The notes under the pieces were generated by a model. That model did not search any database and had not been told where the DNA came from. It saw only the letters and a list, made by a program, of their open reading frames with translations. Below, one piece after another: positions 1 through 8,647 of a stretch of 14,061 bases of DNA. The stretch comes from Alphaproteobacteria bacterium. Lineage in GTDB: Bacteria > Pseudomonadota > Alphaproteobacteria > GCA-2731375. Location of the stretch: the NCBI GenBank assembly GCA_030746295.1, contig JASLMY010000124.1, positions 1 to 14,061 of the forward strand. Reading direction: 5' to 3'. The translations under genes were made by a program, and so were the position numbers. Numbering within the stretch: position 1 is the first letter of the stretch; each line of letters opens with the position of its first letter.

Positions 1-240
1 GGGCTATCGGCTCGCATTTCCGGGCTATCCAGTACCGAGTCCGCCGCCATAGGCGTCGGCATGAGCGCCCGTGGTGCCGTCGAGCTCGTGATCGCCGACA
101 TCGCTCTCGAAGCCGGTATCTTGGCGCTGCCGGGGGTCGTCTCCCCCATTCTCGCCAACCTCTTCTCGGCGGTCGTGGTCGTGGCGATCGTGACCACGGT
201 GGCGACACCGATCCTTCTGAAATGGATCTATTCGAAATAG
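1..240 (+). CDS. Cation:proton antiporter, C-terminal fragment
   Basis: The window opens inside a gene in frame 1 and runs 79 codons to a TAG stop. The fragment resembles the last two membrane helices of a CPA2/NhaP-type Na+(K+)/H+ exchanger. It carries GMSARGAVELVIAD (residues 20-33 of the fragment), where the Arg-Gly-Ala-Val-Glu stretch is typical of this family. A hydrophobic helix follows with valine/isoleucine repeats and a TPILLKW ending, then a very short tail. Such proteins exchange monovalent cations for protons in the inner membrane. No C-terminal TrkA-N or TrkA-C regulatory domain follows, so it looks like the short, domain-free type. Its start, substrate and operon partners lie outside the window. 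It converges with the MFS gene, leaving 35 bases between the stops. The family is fairly sure from the motif; the ion specificity is unknown. Confidence 0.75.
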   Translation, partial: GLSARISGLSSTESAAIGVGMSARGAVELVIADIALEAGILALPGVVSPILANLFSAVVVVAIVTTVATPILLKWIYSK

Positions 241-275
241 TCCGAACTCGGAAGGTCACTCCCCGACACTGACGC

Positions 276-1493
276 TCAGGCCGCCGCACGATCCAGGGCG
301 CCGACGCGCCGGGCGCGCAGGATCAGGCTGCCGATGACGACCAGGTTGACGAGGTTGACGGCGACTCCGGTGAGGAAGGCTTGCTGGTAGCTGCCCGCGG
401 CATCGAAGATGCGGCCACCGATCCAGCCGCCGGCCGCCATGCCGGCGGTGCCGAAAAGGTAGACCACGGCCATCCGCCGGGCCAGGCCCACGGGCGGGAA
501 GTACTCCCTGAGAATGTAGGCGTACATGGCGATGATGCCGCCGTAGCCCAGACCGTAGAGGAGGCAGACGGCATAGAGCGTCCAGAGATCGCGCGTGAAG
601 GCGATGACCGCCAACATCGTGCATTGGATGGCGGAGCCGATGAAGAGGGTGCGCAGGCCGCCGATTCGGTCGGCGAGCGCCCCGCCCAGCACTCGTGAGG
701 CCAGGCTGGCGAAGAGTGCCACCGCCAACAGCATCGCCGCGGCCTGTGGTGCAAAACCGAGATCGCTGCCGTGCGCCGGCAAGTGCACCAGCGGGATCGA
801 CATGGGAACGCAGCAGCAGACGATGGCGAACGACAGCGTCACGGTCAGAACCTTGGGACGGAGACCCAGGACCAGATCTCCCCCCTGCTGCGCCGTGCCC
901 TGCCTGGCACTCACCGGGGTCGGCGGCCGCCGGCGTAGCAGCAGGGTCAACGGCAGCATCACCACGAGACATGCGGTGGCATAGACCTGAAAGGTCTCGC
1001 GCCAGCCGACGACGCCGTTGACCCAGGTCAGCAGCGGCAGCCAGATCATGCCGCCCAGGCTCTGTCCGCAGGTGGCGATCCCGAGCGCGATGCCGCGGTG
1101 GCGCTCGAACCATCGGGCGACGTTGGCGACCAGCGGCGTGAACATGCAGGCGTTGCCGAGGAGGCCGATGAAGACGCCGTAGCTCAGCCAGATGTGCCAG
1201 GGCTCGCGCGCCAGGCTCGTGAGATAGACCCCGAGCGCAACCGAGATCGAGCCAAAGGCAGCGATCCTGGCCATACCCAGGCGCTCGGAGAGATGGCCGA
1301 AATAGAGGGCGCCGACGCCGGCACCGAAGAAGGCGGCCGAATAGCCGAGCGAGGGCGCTTCGCGCGGCCAGCCGAGGTCGGCAGCCATCGGCTTCAGCAG
1401 CACGGCGAGCGTGAACATCGCCCCTTGGCTGAAGAAGATGAGGGAGACCGTGGCGGCGACCACCGTCCATGGATAGTAGCGCTCGGATATCAA
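276..1493 (-). CDS. MFS transporter (monocarboxylate/oxalate-type)
   Basis: A major facilitator carrier of about 405 residues with roughly twelve hydrophobic segments in two halves, split by a basic cytoplasmic loop (RRRPPTP). Numbering from the upstream GTG at 1511, motif A (GHLSERLG) is near residues 72-79 and is repeated in the second half as GGALADRIGG. The stretch RWFERHRGIALGIA near 133-146 is typical of MCT/OFA-like carriers of organic acids. I place the start at TTG 1493-1491 because a GGGGGGAG ribosome site (1509-1502) lies 8 bases upstream; GTG at 1511 is in frame, six codons longer, with a poorer site. It is transcribed divergently from the indolepyruvate oxidoreductase gene, so uptake of an aryl or keto acid is a reasonable guess, but the sequence does not show the substrate. 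Confidence 0.88.
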   Translation of the reverse strand: MISERYYPWTVVAATVSLIFFSQGAMFTLAVLLKPMAADLGWPREAPSLGYSAAFFGAGVGALYFGHLSERLGMARIAAFGSISVALGVYLTSLAREPWHIWLSYGVFIGLLGNACMFTPLVANVARWFERHRGIALGIATCGQSLGGMIWLPLLTWVNGVVGWRETFQVYATACLVVMLPLTLLLRRRPPTPVSARQGTAQQGGDLVLGLRPKVLTVTLSFAIVCCCVPMSIPLVHLPAHGSDLGFAPQAAAMLLAVALFASLASRVLGGALADRIGGLRTLFIGSAIQCTMLAVIAFTRDLWTLYAVCLLYGLGYGGIIAMYAYILREYFPPVGLARRMAVVYLFGTAGMAAGGWIGGRIFDAAGSYQQAFLTGVAVNLVNLVVIGSLILRARRVGALDRAAA

Positions 1494-1664
1494 GCCACGA
1501 ACTCCCCCCACCGGTCCCGACGCGGCGGCCGTGCCATTGACCCGAGGCTGCCGCAGGTTAGGTTTTCCACTACTACCCGTCCAGTCGCCGGGTAAAATGA
1601 CGATCTGGTGACGTGTGCCGCTGGGGCGGCGGACACGGGGTAGCGGAATTGGAAGGACGATCGG
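1494..1664. promoter_or_regulatory. Divergent intergenic region between MFS and indolepyruvate oxidoreductase genes
   Basis: About 170 bases separate the two divergent starts and must hold promoters for both. I see an AT-richer patch at 1562-1600, unusual for this DNA, with TAAAAT at 1593-1598 as a possible plus-strand -10 element. No convincing -35 lies at 17 bases. A small inverted repeat, ACCCG (1575-1579) with CGGGT (1589-1593), sits just in front of it and could be an operator half-site pair. No regulator gene is adjacent. This is a placement by context, not a defined promoter. Confidence 0.35.
1502..1509 (-). promoter_or_regulatory. Ribosome binding site favouring the TTG start of the MFS gene
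   Basis: Read on the minus strand this is GGGGGGAG, followed by 8 bases and then TTG at 1493-1491. The alternative GTG at 1511-1509 overlaps this site and has only a weak GGGA close in front of it. The purine run and spacing therefore favour the TTG start. Confidence 0.45.
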
Positions 1665-4600
1665 ATGAACGCGCCGCTAAGGGACGTCACCCTCGACGAC
1701 AAGTACACCCAGGAAGCGGGACCGATCTATCTGACCGGCAGCCAGGCGTTGGTGCGGCTGGCGTTGAACCAGTTGCGCCGCGACGAGGTGGCGGGGCTGG
1801 AGACCGCCTGCTTCATCTCCGGCTATCGCGGCTCGCCGATGCACAACGTCGACAAGGAGCTGTGGCGCGCCGGACGGCTGGTGGCGGGTCAGCGCATTCA
1901 CTTCCAACCGGGCGTCAACGAGGACCTGGCCGCGACCTCCTGCTGGGGCAGCCAGCAGGCGAACATGTACCCGGGGGCGCGGCACGACGGCGTCTTCGCC
2001 ATCTGGTACGGCAAGGGACCGGGCCTCGACCGCTCGATCGACGCCATCCGCCACGCCAACCTGGGCGGGACCTCGGCGCATGGCGGCGTCCTGGCCGTGG
2101 TCGGCGACGACCCGGCGATGAAGTCGACCGACGTGCCGGCGGCATCGGAGACCATGTTCGCCGACCTGCTGATGCCGATGCTCTATCCGGCGACGGTACA
2201 GGAGATCCTCGACTACGGCCATCTCGGCTGGGAGATGTCTCGCTTTTCCGGCGCCTGGACCGGCTTCAAGCTGACCGCCGAGACGGTCGACGCCGCCGCG
2301 GTCGTCGATGGGGGACCCGAGCGGCTCCGCATCGTCCGGCCCAACTTCGAGTTGCCGCCGGACGGCGTCTCGATCCGGGCCGACGACGTCTGGCTCGATC
2401 AGGAACCCCGGCTGCGGCGCTACAAGCTACCGGCGGCACTGGCTTTCGCGCGGGCCAACGAGATCAATCGCCGCATCATCGACGGCCCCGGCCGTCGCCT
2501 CGGCATCATTGCCTCCGGCAAGACCGCCATGGACGTGCGCCAGGCGCTGAAAGACCTGGGCCTCGACGACAAGGCGGCGGCCGAGGCCGGCATCTCGTTC
2601 CTGAAGATCGGCATGCCGTTTCCGCTGGACGCCGAGACGGTGCGCAGCTTCGCCGACGGCCTGGAAGAGATCCTGGTGGTCGAGGAGAAGCGCCGCTTCA
2701 TGGAGAGCCGGGTCCGCGACGCCCTCTACGATATGCCGGAGGGGCGTCGGCCGCGCGTCGTCGGCCGTTACGACGAAGCCGGCGGCATGCTGCTGCCGGA
2801 ATGCGGCGAGTTCGGCGCCGACGAGATCGCGGTCGTGCTGGCGGGCCGGCTCGCCCGCTTCCATGAGAGCGAGCGGTTCGCCGCCCGCCTGGCCTTCCTC
2901 GACGCCAAGGCCGAGCGCCTGGCCGGCCGCAGCGGGTTGGAGATCGCCCGTATCCCCTACTTCTGCTCCGGCTGCCCGCACAACACCTCGACCCGGGTGC
3001 CCGAGGGCAGCCAGGCGCAGGGCGGCGTCGGTTGCCACTACATGTCGACCTACATGGAGCGCAACACGGGCGCGCATACGCACATGGGCGGCGAGGGCGC
3101 CAATTGGATCGGCAACGCACCCTTCACCGAGACGCGCCATGTCTTCCAGAACCTGGGCGATGGCACTTATTTCCATTCCGGCCTGTTGGCGATCCGGGCC
3201 TGCGTCGCCGCCGACGTCAACATCACCTACAAGATCCTGTTCAACGACGCCGTGGCGATGACCGGCGGCCAACCGCACGACGGCACGCTGACGCCGATGG
3301 CGATCTCGGCCCAGGTCCATGCCGAGGGCGTGAAGAAGATCGTCGTCGTCACCGACGAGCCCGACAAGTACGCGATTGGCGCCGCCTTCGCGCCCGGCAC
3401 GCGGATCGAGCACCGCCGCGAGCTGGACCGGGTGCAGCGGGAATTGCGCGAGACCCCGGGCGTCACGGTGCTGATCTATGACCAAACCTGCGCCGCCGAG
3501 AAGCGGCGGCGCCGCAAGCGCGGCGAGATGGTGGACCCGCCCAGGCGGATGTTCATCAACCACCGGGTCTGCGAGGCCTGCGGCGATTGCAGCCGGACCT
3601 CGAACTGCCTCTCGGTGCTGCCGCTGACGACGGCGCTGGGGCCGAAACGGGTGATCGACCAGTCGTCCTGCAACAAGGACTATTCCTGCGCCGAGGGCTT
3701 CTGCCCGAGCTTCGTCAACGTCATCGGCGCCCGCCCGCGCTCGGCCGCCGGCGGGCGCGAGGTGCCGCGCGAGCTGGCGCTCTTGCCCGAGCCGACGCGC
3801 CCCGTGCCGGCGGCGGGGGAGTCCTTCGACATCCTGGTGACGGGCATCGGCGGCACCGGCGTGGTGACGATCGCAGCACTGCTGACGATGGCCGCGCACA
3901 TGGAGGGCAAGGCCTTCTCGACCATCGACCAGTTCGGCATGGCGCAGAAGGGTGGTGCGGTGACGAGCCACGTGCGGATCGCCGGCGCCGAAGACGACCT
4001 GGGCGCGGTCCGGCTCGGCAGCGGCGATGCCGACCTGATCCTGGGCTGCGACAGCCTGGTGACGGGCAGCGAGCTGGCACTGACGGTGATCGACCCCGCC
4101 CGCACCAGCGTCGTGCTGAACACGCACCAGGCGATCACCGGTCAGTTCGCCCTGAACCCGGACCTGGCCTTTCCGGCATCGGCGCTCGAGACACGGGTCC
4201 GGGCCGAGGCCGACGCCGACAAAGTCCATTCGCTGAACGCTACCCGGCTCGCGACCCTGTTGCTGGGTGACGCCATCGCCTCCAACCTCTTCATGTTGGG
4301 CTTCGCCTATCAGAAGGGGCTGGTGCCGGTCTCGGCGGCGGCCTTGGCCCAGGCGATCGAGCTCAACGGCCTGGCGGTGGAGATGAACAAGGCCGCTTTC
4401 GAGTGGGGCCGGCGGGCGACGCACGACTTGAGCGCCGTCGAGGCTGAGGCCGAGAGCGGGGCCGCCACCGCCGAGAGGGTGCCGGAGAGCCTGGAAGCAA
4501 TCGTCGCGCATCGCACCGCCGAGCTCGGCCGCTATCAGGACGCGGCCTATGCTCAGCGTTACGAGAGCTTGGTGCGCCGCGTCGCGGCGGCAGCGCAAGC

Positions 4601-5147
4601 GCTTTCCGAGGGCGCCCCGGGGCTGGCCGAGACGGTGGCCCGGAACCTCTACAAGTTGATGGCCTACAAGGACGAGTACGAGGTCGCCCGGCTCTACAGC
4701 GAGCCCACCTTTGCCCAAGAGCTGGAGGCCCGCTTCGAGGGCATCGAGCGCCTGGAGCTGCTGCTGGCGCCGCCGCTCCTGAGCCGGCCGGACCCGCTGA
4801 CCGGTGCGGTTCGAAAGCGGACCTTCGGCCCCTGGATTTTCCCGGCACTACGCTGGCTGGCGCGGCTGAAGGGCCTGCGCGGCAGCGCCCTCGACCCCTT
4901 CGGCCGCACCGAGGAGCGGCGCACCGAGCGGGCGCTCATCGCCGACTACGAGGCCATCGTCGAGGAGCTCTTGGGCAAGCTCGACCCGGGCAATCGGGCG
5001 CTCGCCGTCGCCATCGCCGAGGTGCCGGCGACGATCCGCGGCTTCGGCCACGTCAAGGCGGCGAACGTCGTCGCCGCGCGGGCGGAGTGGGAGCGGCTGA
5101 TGGCGGCCTGGCGCAGCGACCAGCCGGTGACCCGGGCCGCCGAATAG
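1665..5147 (+). CDS. Indolepyruvate:ferredoxin oxidoreductase, fused single-chain type
   Basis: An 1160-residue thiamine-diphosphate/iron-sulfur enzyme that oxidatively decarboxylates aryl-pyruvates (indolepyruvate, phenylpyruvate) to aryl-CoA and reduces ferredoxin, in degradation of aromatic amino acids or related acids. The alpha and beta subunits, separate in archaea, are one chain here, which is usual in proteobacteria at about this length. The N-terminal pyrimidine domain has FQPGVNED with the expected Glu at 86. A TPP-domain motif CSGCPHNTS lies at 434-442. A cysteine cluster C636, C639, C642, C648, C669, C675 and C680 matches the family. The gamma domain begins with the Rossmann-like GIGGTG at 727-732. 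GGAAGGA at 1651-1657 lies 7 bases before the ATG. The gene is alone on its strand: 190 bases with a terminator-like hairpin follow before the next gene. The family is certain; the true substrate may be another 2-oxo acid. Confidence 0.95.
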   Translation: MNAPLRDVTLDDKYTQEAGPIYLTGSQALVRLALNQLRRDEVAGLETACFISGYRGSPMHNVDKELWRAGRLVAGQRIHFQPGVNEDLAATSCWGSQQANMYPGARHDGVFAIWYGKGPGLDRSIDAIRHANLGGTSAHGGVLAVVGDDPAMKSTDVPAASETMFADLLMPMLYPATVQEILDYGHLGWEMSRFSGAWTGFKLTAETVDAAAVVDGGPERLRIVRPNFELPPDGVSIRADDVWLDQEPRLRRYKLPAALAFARANEINRRIIDGPGRRLGIIASGKTAMDVRQALKDLGLDDKAAAEAGISFLKIGMPFPLDAETVRSFADGLEEILVVEEKRRFMESRVRDALYDMPEGRRPRVVGRYDEAGGMLLPECGEFGADEIAVVLAGRLARFHESERFAARLAFLDAKAERLAGRSGLEIARIPYFCSGCPHNTSTRVPEGSQAQGGVGCHYMSTYMERNTGAHTHMGGEGANWIGNAPFTETRHVFQNLGDGTYFHSGLLAIRACVAADVNITYKILFNDAVAMTGGQPHDGTLTPMAISAQVHAEGVKKIVVVTDEPDKYAIGAAFAPGTRIEHRRELDRVQRELRETPGVTVLIYDQTCAAEKRRRRKRGEMVDPPRRMFINHRVCEACGDCSRTSNCLSVLPLTTALGPKRVIDQSSCNKDYSCAEGFCPSFVNVIGARPRSAAGGREVPRELALLPEPTRPVPAAGESFDILVTGIGGTGVVTIAALLTMAAHMEGKAFSTIDQFGMAQKGGAVTSHVRIAGAEDDLGAVRLGSGDADLILGCDSLVTGSELALTVIDPARTSVVLNTHQAITGQFALNPDLAFPASALETRVRAEADADKVHSLNATRLATLLLGDAIASNLFMLGFAYQKGLVPVSAAALAQAIELNGLAVEMNKAAFEWGRRATHDLSAVEAEAESGAATAERVPESLEAIVAHRTAELGRYQDAAYAQRYESLVRRVAAAAQALSEGAPGLAETVARNLYKLMAYKDEYEVARLYSEPTFAQELEARFEGIERLELLLAPPLLSRPDPLTGAVRKRTFGPWIFPALRWLARLKGLRGSALDPFGRTEERRTERALIADYEAIVEELLGKLDPGNRALAVAIAEVPATIRGFGHVKAANVVAARAEWERLMAAWRSDQPVTRAAE

Positions 5148-5168
5148 GGGCGCACGGCCGGGTGCAGA

Positions 5169-5208
5169 GCTACGGCGGGCGAATTGCCGCACCCGCCGAG
5201 CTTTGATT
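5169..5208 (+). terminator. Terminator-like hairpin after the indolepyruvate oxidoreductase gene
   Basis: The arms are 5169-5179 and 5192-5201. GCT, a bulged A and CGGCGGG pair with CCCGCCGAGC to give a ten-base-pair GC-rich stem around a 12-base loop. It lies 21 bases past the stop codon and is followed by TTTGATT, a short and interrupted T stretch. It fits an imperfect intrinsic terminator. It also argues that the downstream FAD oxidoreductase is transcribed separately. Confidence 0.45.
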
Positions 5209-5327
5209 GTCGTCGAAAATCCGAATGGTTACCCTGATGCTCTGAAATAGGCGCCGCTCGGGCTCTGTCGGCGAAAGCCGCGGGTCCGTTTGCAAAGAAA
5301 TCAATGCGCCGGCGCCACGAGCATCAT

Positions 5328-5333
5328 GAGGGA
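5328..5333 (+). promoter_or_regulatory. Ribosome binding site choosing the ATG at 5338
   Basis: GAGGGA lies 4 bases before ATG 5338. Two longer in-frame starts exist, TTG 5290 and ATG 5326, but neither has a purine-rich site in front. The homologous core (Rossmann FAD motif) begins only about 20 residues after 5338, the usual distance for this family. Confidence 0.5.
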
Positions 5334-5337
5334 CGTC

Positions 5338-6600
5338 ATGGAATTCCTGGTTGAGCCGGAACGCGAGATCCCCGTCGTCAACGATGTCGACGTGCTTGTT
5401 TGTGGAGGTGGATTTGCCGGCGTCGCCGCGGCGGTGGCAGCGGCGCGAAACGGCGCCACGGTGATGCTGATCGAACGATACGGCTTTCTGGGCGGGCTGG
5501 CGACGGGCGCGCTGGTGATCACGACGCCGCCCCTGAACAACGGCATCAACCGCGAAATCGCCCGCCGGCTGATCGACTGGAAGAGCTATGCCCCGGACCG
5601 GGAGCAAGAGGAGGCCACGGATACCGAGCTCATCGATGCCGCCGACGGGCTGCTGCCTTATGACCCGGAAACCACCAAGTTTGAGTTCGTTCGGATGCTG
5701 CTGGACGAGCGGGTCGAGATCCTCTTTCACTCCTACATCGCCGACACGCTGACGACCGATGGGCATATCGACGGCGTCGTCATCGAAAACAAGGCGGGCC
5801 GGAGCGCGGTCAAGGCCAAGTTCTTCATCGATGCTACCGGCGATGCCGACGTGGCCACACAGGCAGGGGCACCGGTGCGCACGGTCGAACGGCCGATCAC
5901 CATGATGTTCAACATGGCCGACGTCGACACGGAGCGGGCGCTCGAGCATCTCGGCAAGTGGACCGGCTTGCGGAAGTTCATGCGCGAGGCGGTCGCCAAG
6001 GGAGAGATCGACTTCGACCTCGGCGTCGATCCCGATTTCGGCGCACCCGGCATCTTCGCGGCGGACCTGATCCACAAGGGCCAGCTCAACGTCTGGGGCG
6101 GCATGCTGTACATGAACCAGACCCTCGACCCACTGCAGCGGACCAGGGCCGAGATCGTGACCCGCGACCACGCTTTCCGCATGGCCAACTTCCTGAAAGA
6201 GAAGTTGCCGGGCTTCGAGAACGCGCGCCTGGAACAAATGTCGACCGAGGTCGGCATCCGTGCGAGCCGAAACCTGGAAGGCGACTACACGCCCTCGAAG
6301 AAGGAGATCGTCCAAGGCGAGTTTTCGGACACGGTGGCACGGCCCTACCGCGGCAAGAGCCTGGCCGTCCCCTATCGCTCGTTGCTGCCGAAGGCGGTCG
6401 ACAACCTGTTGGTCGTCGGGCGATGCATCTCGGCCGACGACGAGATCATGGGGCGGCTTCGGTTGATCCCGGTCTGCTCGGCGACCGGCGAGGCCGCCGG
6501 CGTCGCCGCCGCCATGGCCGTGGCCCAGGGTGCCTCGGCCCAAGCGGTCGACGTCGGGCAGTTACAGGCGCGATTGACGGAGCAAGGCGTCGAGCTCTAG
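5338..6600 (+). CDS. FAD-dependent oxidoreductase (FAD_oxidored type)
   Basis: A 420-residue flavoprotein. The N-terminal dinucleotide-binding fold shows GGGFAG at 23-28 and the acidic residue at the end of the second strand (E46 in MLIER), followed by GFLGGLATGAL, typical of the PF12831-like FAD oxidoreductases. The matching C-terminal FAD segment is NLLVVGRCISADDE and then CSATGEAAGVAAAMA, which closes around the ribityl chain. There is no signal peptide, so it is probably cytoplasmic. The physiological substrate of most members is unknown, and nothing here names one; an oxidation of a small organic acid or alcohol is inferred from the surrounding catabolic genes only. It stands alone, after a terminator-like hairpin and converging on manC with 13 bases between the stops. 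An in-frame TTG at 5290 would add 16 residues without a ribosome site. Confidence 0.88.
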   Translation: MEFLVEPEREIPVVNDVDVLVCGGGFAGVAAAVAAARNGATVMLIERYGFLGGLATGALVITTPPLNNGINREIARRLIDWKSYAPDREQEEATDTELIDAADGLLPYDPETTKFEFVRMLLDERVEILFHSYIADTLTTDGHIDGVVIENKAGRSAVKAKFFIDATGDADVATQAGAPVRTVERPITMMFNMADVDTERALEHLGKWTGLRKFMREAVAKGEIDFDLGVDPDFGAPGIFAADLIHKGQLNVWGGMLYMNQTLDPLQRTRAEIVTRDHAFRMANFLKEKLPGFENARLEQMSTEVGIRASRNLEGDYTPSKKEIVQGEFSDTVARPYRGKSLAVPYRSLLPKAVDNLLVVGRCISADDEIMGRLRLIPVCSATGEAAGVAAAMAVAQGASAQAVDVGQLQARLTEQGVEL

Positions 6601-6613
6601 CCGCCGGCGCGCC

Positions 6614-8026
6614 TCAGCGGCCGTAGTCGTCCTCGAAGCGGACGATATCGTCCTCGCCGAGATAGTCGCCGGTCTGGACCTCGATGAGAATCAGAGGCGC
6701 GTCGCCGGGGTTTTCCAGGCGGTGCCGAGTTTCCCTGGGCACGTAGACAGACTCGTTCTCGGCGAGATCGCGCTCGTCGTTGCCGATCAGGATTCGCGCC
6801 TGTCCGCTGACCACCACCCAATGCTCGGCCCGGTGGTGGTGCAGTTGCACCGAGAGCCGCTGGCCCGGCTCGACCACGATCCGCTTGACCTTGAAGTGTG
6901 GGCCCTCTTGCACCGTCTGGTAATGTCCCCAGGGGCGGAAGACGGTGGTGTGCGCCGACACTTCCTCGGCGTCCCCTTCCCGCAGCAGCCCGACCAGGTC
7001 CTTGACCTCTTCCGCACGGGCGCGGTCGGCGACCAGGACGGCGTCGTCGGTGGCGACGACGATCAGGTTCTCGACGCCCACGGCGGCCAAGAGGCGGTCA
7101 TCGCTCCTGAGGTAGGACGCGGTGACATCCTCGGCGACGACGCGCCCCGTGAGCACGTTGGCGTTCTCGTCCTGCGCGCCGACTTCCCAGAGCGCGGCCC
7201 AGGAGCCGACGTCGCTCCAACCGAAGTCGCCGCGCACCACCACGGCTCGCGAGGTCCGTTCCATCACCGCGCGATCGAAAGCGATTTCGGGCGCGGTGGC
7301 GAAGGCGTCCGCGTCCAGGCGAATGAAGTCGAGGTCCGCCTGGGCGGCATCGAGCGAGGCACGCGTCGCCGCCAGCACCTTGGGACAGTGCCTCTGCATC
7401 TCCTCGAGGCCGGTCCGGGCCTGGAAGACGAACATGCCGCTGTTCCAGAGGTAGCCGCCCGCGGCCAGATAGCGCACCGCCGTCTCTTGATCGGGCTTCT
7501 CGTGAAAGGCCCGAACCGCCGCGGCACCCTCGTGCCCCGCGACCGCGCCACCGGTCTCGACATAGCCGTAAGCGGTCTCAGGCCGGCGCGGCTCTACGCC
7601 GAAGATCGCCAGATGCCCGTCGCCGGCGAGTGCCACGGCGGTCTCGAGCGCCGATCGGAATCCGGCCGCGTCCTCGATCGCGTGGTCGGCCGGCAGGACG
7701 ACGAGGATGGCGTCTTCGTCCGCCGCGCCGACGAACGCCGCCGCCACCGCGATCGCCGGTGCCGTGTTGCGCGGCTCCGGCTCGAGGATGATGTCGGCGC
7801 CGCCCTCGCCCTGCGCGCGGATCTGCTCGGCGACGATGAAGCGGTGCGCCTCGTTGCAGAGGATCGTCGGGCGGGCGAGCCCCGCCAGGCCGTCGAGACG
7901 GCCCAGCGTCTCCTGCAGCATGGAGCGCTCGGAAATCAGCGGCTGGAACTGCTTGGGGAAGAGGCCGCGCGACAGCGGCCAGAGGCGCGTGCCGGTGCCA
8001 CCGGATAGAACGATCGGATGGATCAT
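6614..8026 (-). CDS. manC: Mannose-1-phosphate guanylyltransferase / mannose-6-phosphate isomerase
   Basis: A bifunctional enzyme of 470 residues, the usual length, making GDP-mannose from mannose-1-phosphate and GTP, and interconverting fructose-6-phosphate and mannose-6-phosphate. It supplies precursor for LPS, capsule or exopolysaccharide. The nucleotidyltransferase signature GGTGTRLWPLSR is at 9-20, with PKQF at 24-27. FGWSDVGSW at 268-276 is the second sugar-nucleotide signature. The C-terminal cupin carries the type II isomerase metal motif QLHHHRAEH at 394-402. ATG 8026 is preferred over GTG 8056 because GGGGA (8039-8035) lies 8 bases upstream and because the family begins just before the GGxGTR loop. 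It is transcribed away from the SxtJ/carbamoyltransferase genes, consistent with a joint role in surface glycans. The same family is also named cpsB, xanB or algA. Confidence 0.95.
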   Translation of the reverse strand: MIHPIVLSGGTGTRLWPLSRGLFPKQFQPLISERSMLQETLGRLDGLAGLARPTILCNEAHRFIVAEQIRAQGEGGADIILEPEPRNTAPAIAVAAAFVGAADEDAILVVLPADHAIEDAAGFRSALETAVALAGDGHLAIFGVEPRRPETAYGYVETGGAVAGHEGAAAVRAFHEKPDQETAVRYLAAGGYLWNSGMFVFQARTGLEEMQRHCPKVLAATRASLDAAQADLDFIRLDADAFATAPEIAFDRAVMERTSRAVVVRGDFGWSDVGSWAALWEVGAQDENANVLTGRVVAEDVTASYLRSDDRLLAAVGVENLIVVATDDAVLVADRARAEEVKDLVGLLREGDAEEVSAHTTVFRPWGHYQTVQEGPHFKVKRIVVEPGQRLSVQLHHHRAEHWVVVSGQARILIGNDERDLAENESVYVPRETRHRLENPGDAPLILIEVQTGDYLGEDDIVRFEDDYGR

Positions 8027-8198
8027 CGCCGATTTCCCCAAGGTCGCGCCGGGCACCGTCCGGCGATTCGCCGCGTGCGATCAATAACAAGGCAGCCCCG
8101 CCCCGACAACGCCAGAGGCACCGACCGGCGTGGTGGGGCGGCCGGTGGTCAAAGGCGCCCTCGGCCATTTTCACTGGCCCTGTCGAGGCGCACGAGCT
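8027..8198. promoter_or_regulatory. Divergent intergenic region between manC and the SxtJ-like gene
   Basis: About 170 bases lie between the two divergent starts and should hold both promoters. I see a short AT-richer patch at 8080-8091 (GATCAATAACAA), and a hairpin GGCCA (8163-8167) with TGGCC (8175-8179) shortly before the plus-strand start. No clear -35/-10 pair can be called by eye on either strand. A GTG at 8130 would extend the SxtJ-like protein by 23 residues through this region; I regard that as less likely. Confidence 0.3.
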
Positions 8199-8636
8199 AT
8201 GTCTCCCGACATGGAATCGAGGCGGGAACAGGGCAATCGACCGACGCCAATGCGGCCGGGCTCGGAGCGGGCATTCGGCCTGGTGTTCGCCGCCGTCTTC
8301 GCCTTGATCGGCCTCTGGCCGCTCTTGGGGAACGGCTCGATCCGGCTCTGGGCGCTCGCCATCGCCGCCCTCATTCTCGGCCTGGCGCTGCTGCTGCCGC
8401 GCGCCTTGGCACCAGCGAACCGGGCCTGGCATCGCCTGGGGTTGCTCATGCATCGGGTGATGACGCCGCTGGTCATGAGCGTGATCTTCTTCGTCACGGT
8501 GACGCCGATGGCGGTTCTTATGCGGCTCCTCGGCAAGGACCCGTTGCGGCTGAGGCGCGAGCCGGAGGCCCAATCCTATTGGATTCCGCGCGAGCCGCCG
8601 GGCCCGGAGCCCGACAGCATGAAGAACCAGTTCTGA
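8199..8636 (+). CDS. SxtJ-like small membrane protein
   Basis: A protein of 145 residues with a polar, charged N-terminal stretch, then three hydrophobic helices (beginning FGLVFAAVFALIGLWPLL, LWALAIAALILGLALLL and VMTPLVMSVIFFVTVTPM) and a proline/glutamate-rich cytoplasmic-type tail. The entry GSERAFGLVFAAVFALIG and the helix order resemble the SxtJ family, named from the saxitoxin cluster but widespread beside NodU/SxtI-type carbamoyltransferases, which is exactly the context here: the carbamoyltransferase begins 64 bases downstream. The role is unknown; a membrane partner or anchor for carbamoyl transfer to a glycan is inferred from the pairing. Starts are uncertain: ATG 8199 has GAGG 11 bases upstream, ATG 8250 would begin right at the conserved core, and GTG 8130 is longer. 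Confidence 0.78.
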   Translation: MSPDMESRREQGNRPTPMRPGSERAFGLVFAAVFALIGLWPLLGNGSIRLWALAIAALILGLALLLPRALAPANRAWHRLGLLMHRVMTPLVMSVIFFVTVTPMAVLMRLLGKDPLRLRREPEAQSYWIPREPPGPEPDSMKNQF

Positions 8637-8647
8637 GAGACCGAGAG

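Noticed and set aside
256..1470. A 404-codon minus-strand frame within the MFS gene
   Set aside because: Arg/Pro/His-rich translation without membrane helices; the other minus-strand frame gives a clean twelve-helix carrier.
2427..4718. A 763-codon open frame on the minus strand opposite the indolepyruvate oxidoreductase
   Set aside because: It is antisense to a gene with full family motifs; its translation is rich in Arg, Gly, Ala and His with no domain signature. Long antisense frames are expected in DNA with GC-rich third positions.
5170..6543. A 457-codon minus-strand frame opposite the FAD oxidoreductase
   Set aside because: No recognisable domain; the plus-strand protein carries both FAD-binding signatures.
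8163..8179. GGCCA/TGGCC hairpin as a terminator or riboswitch element
   Set aside because: Only five base pairs, no T-run, and no conserved riboswitch core around it; such short palindromes are common in GC-rich DNA.
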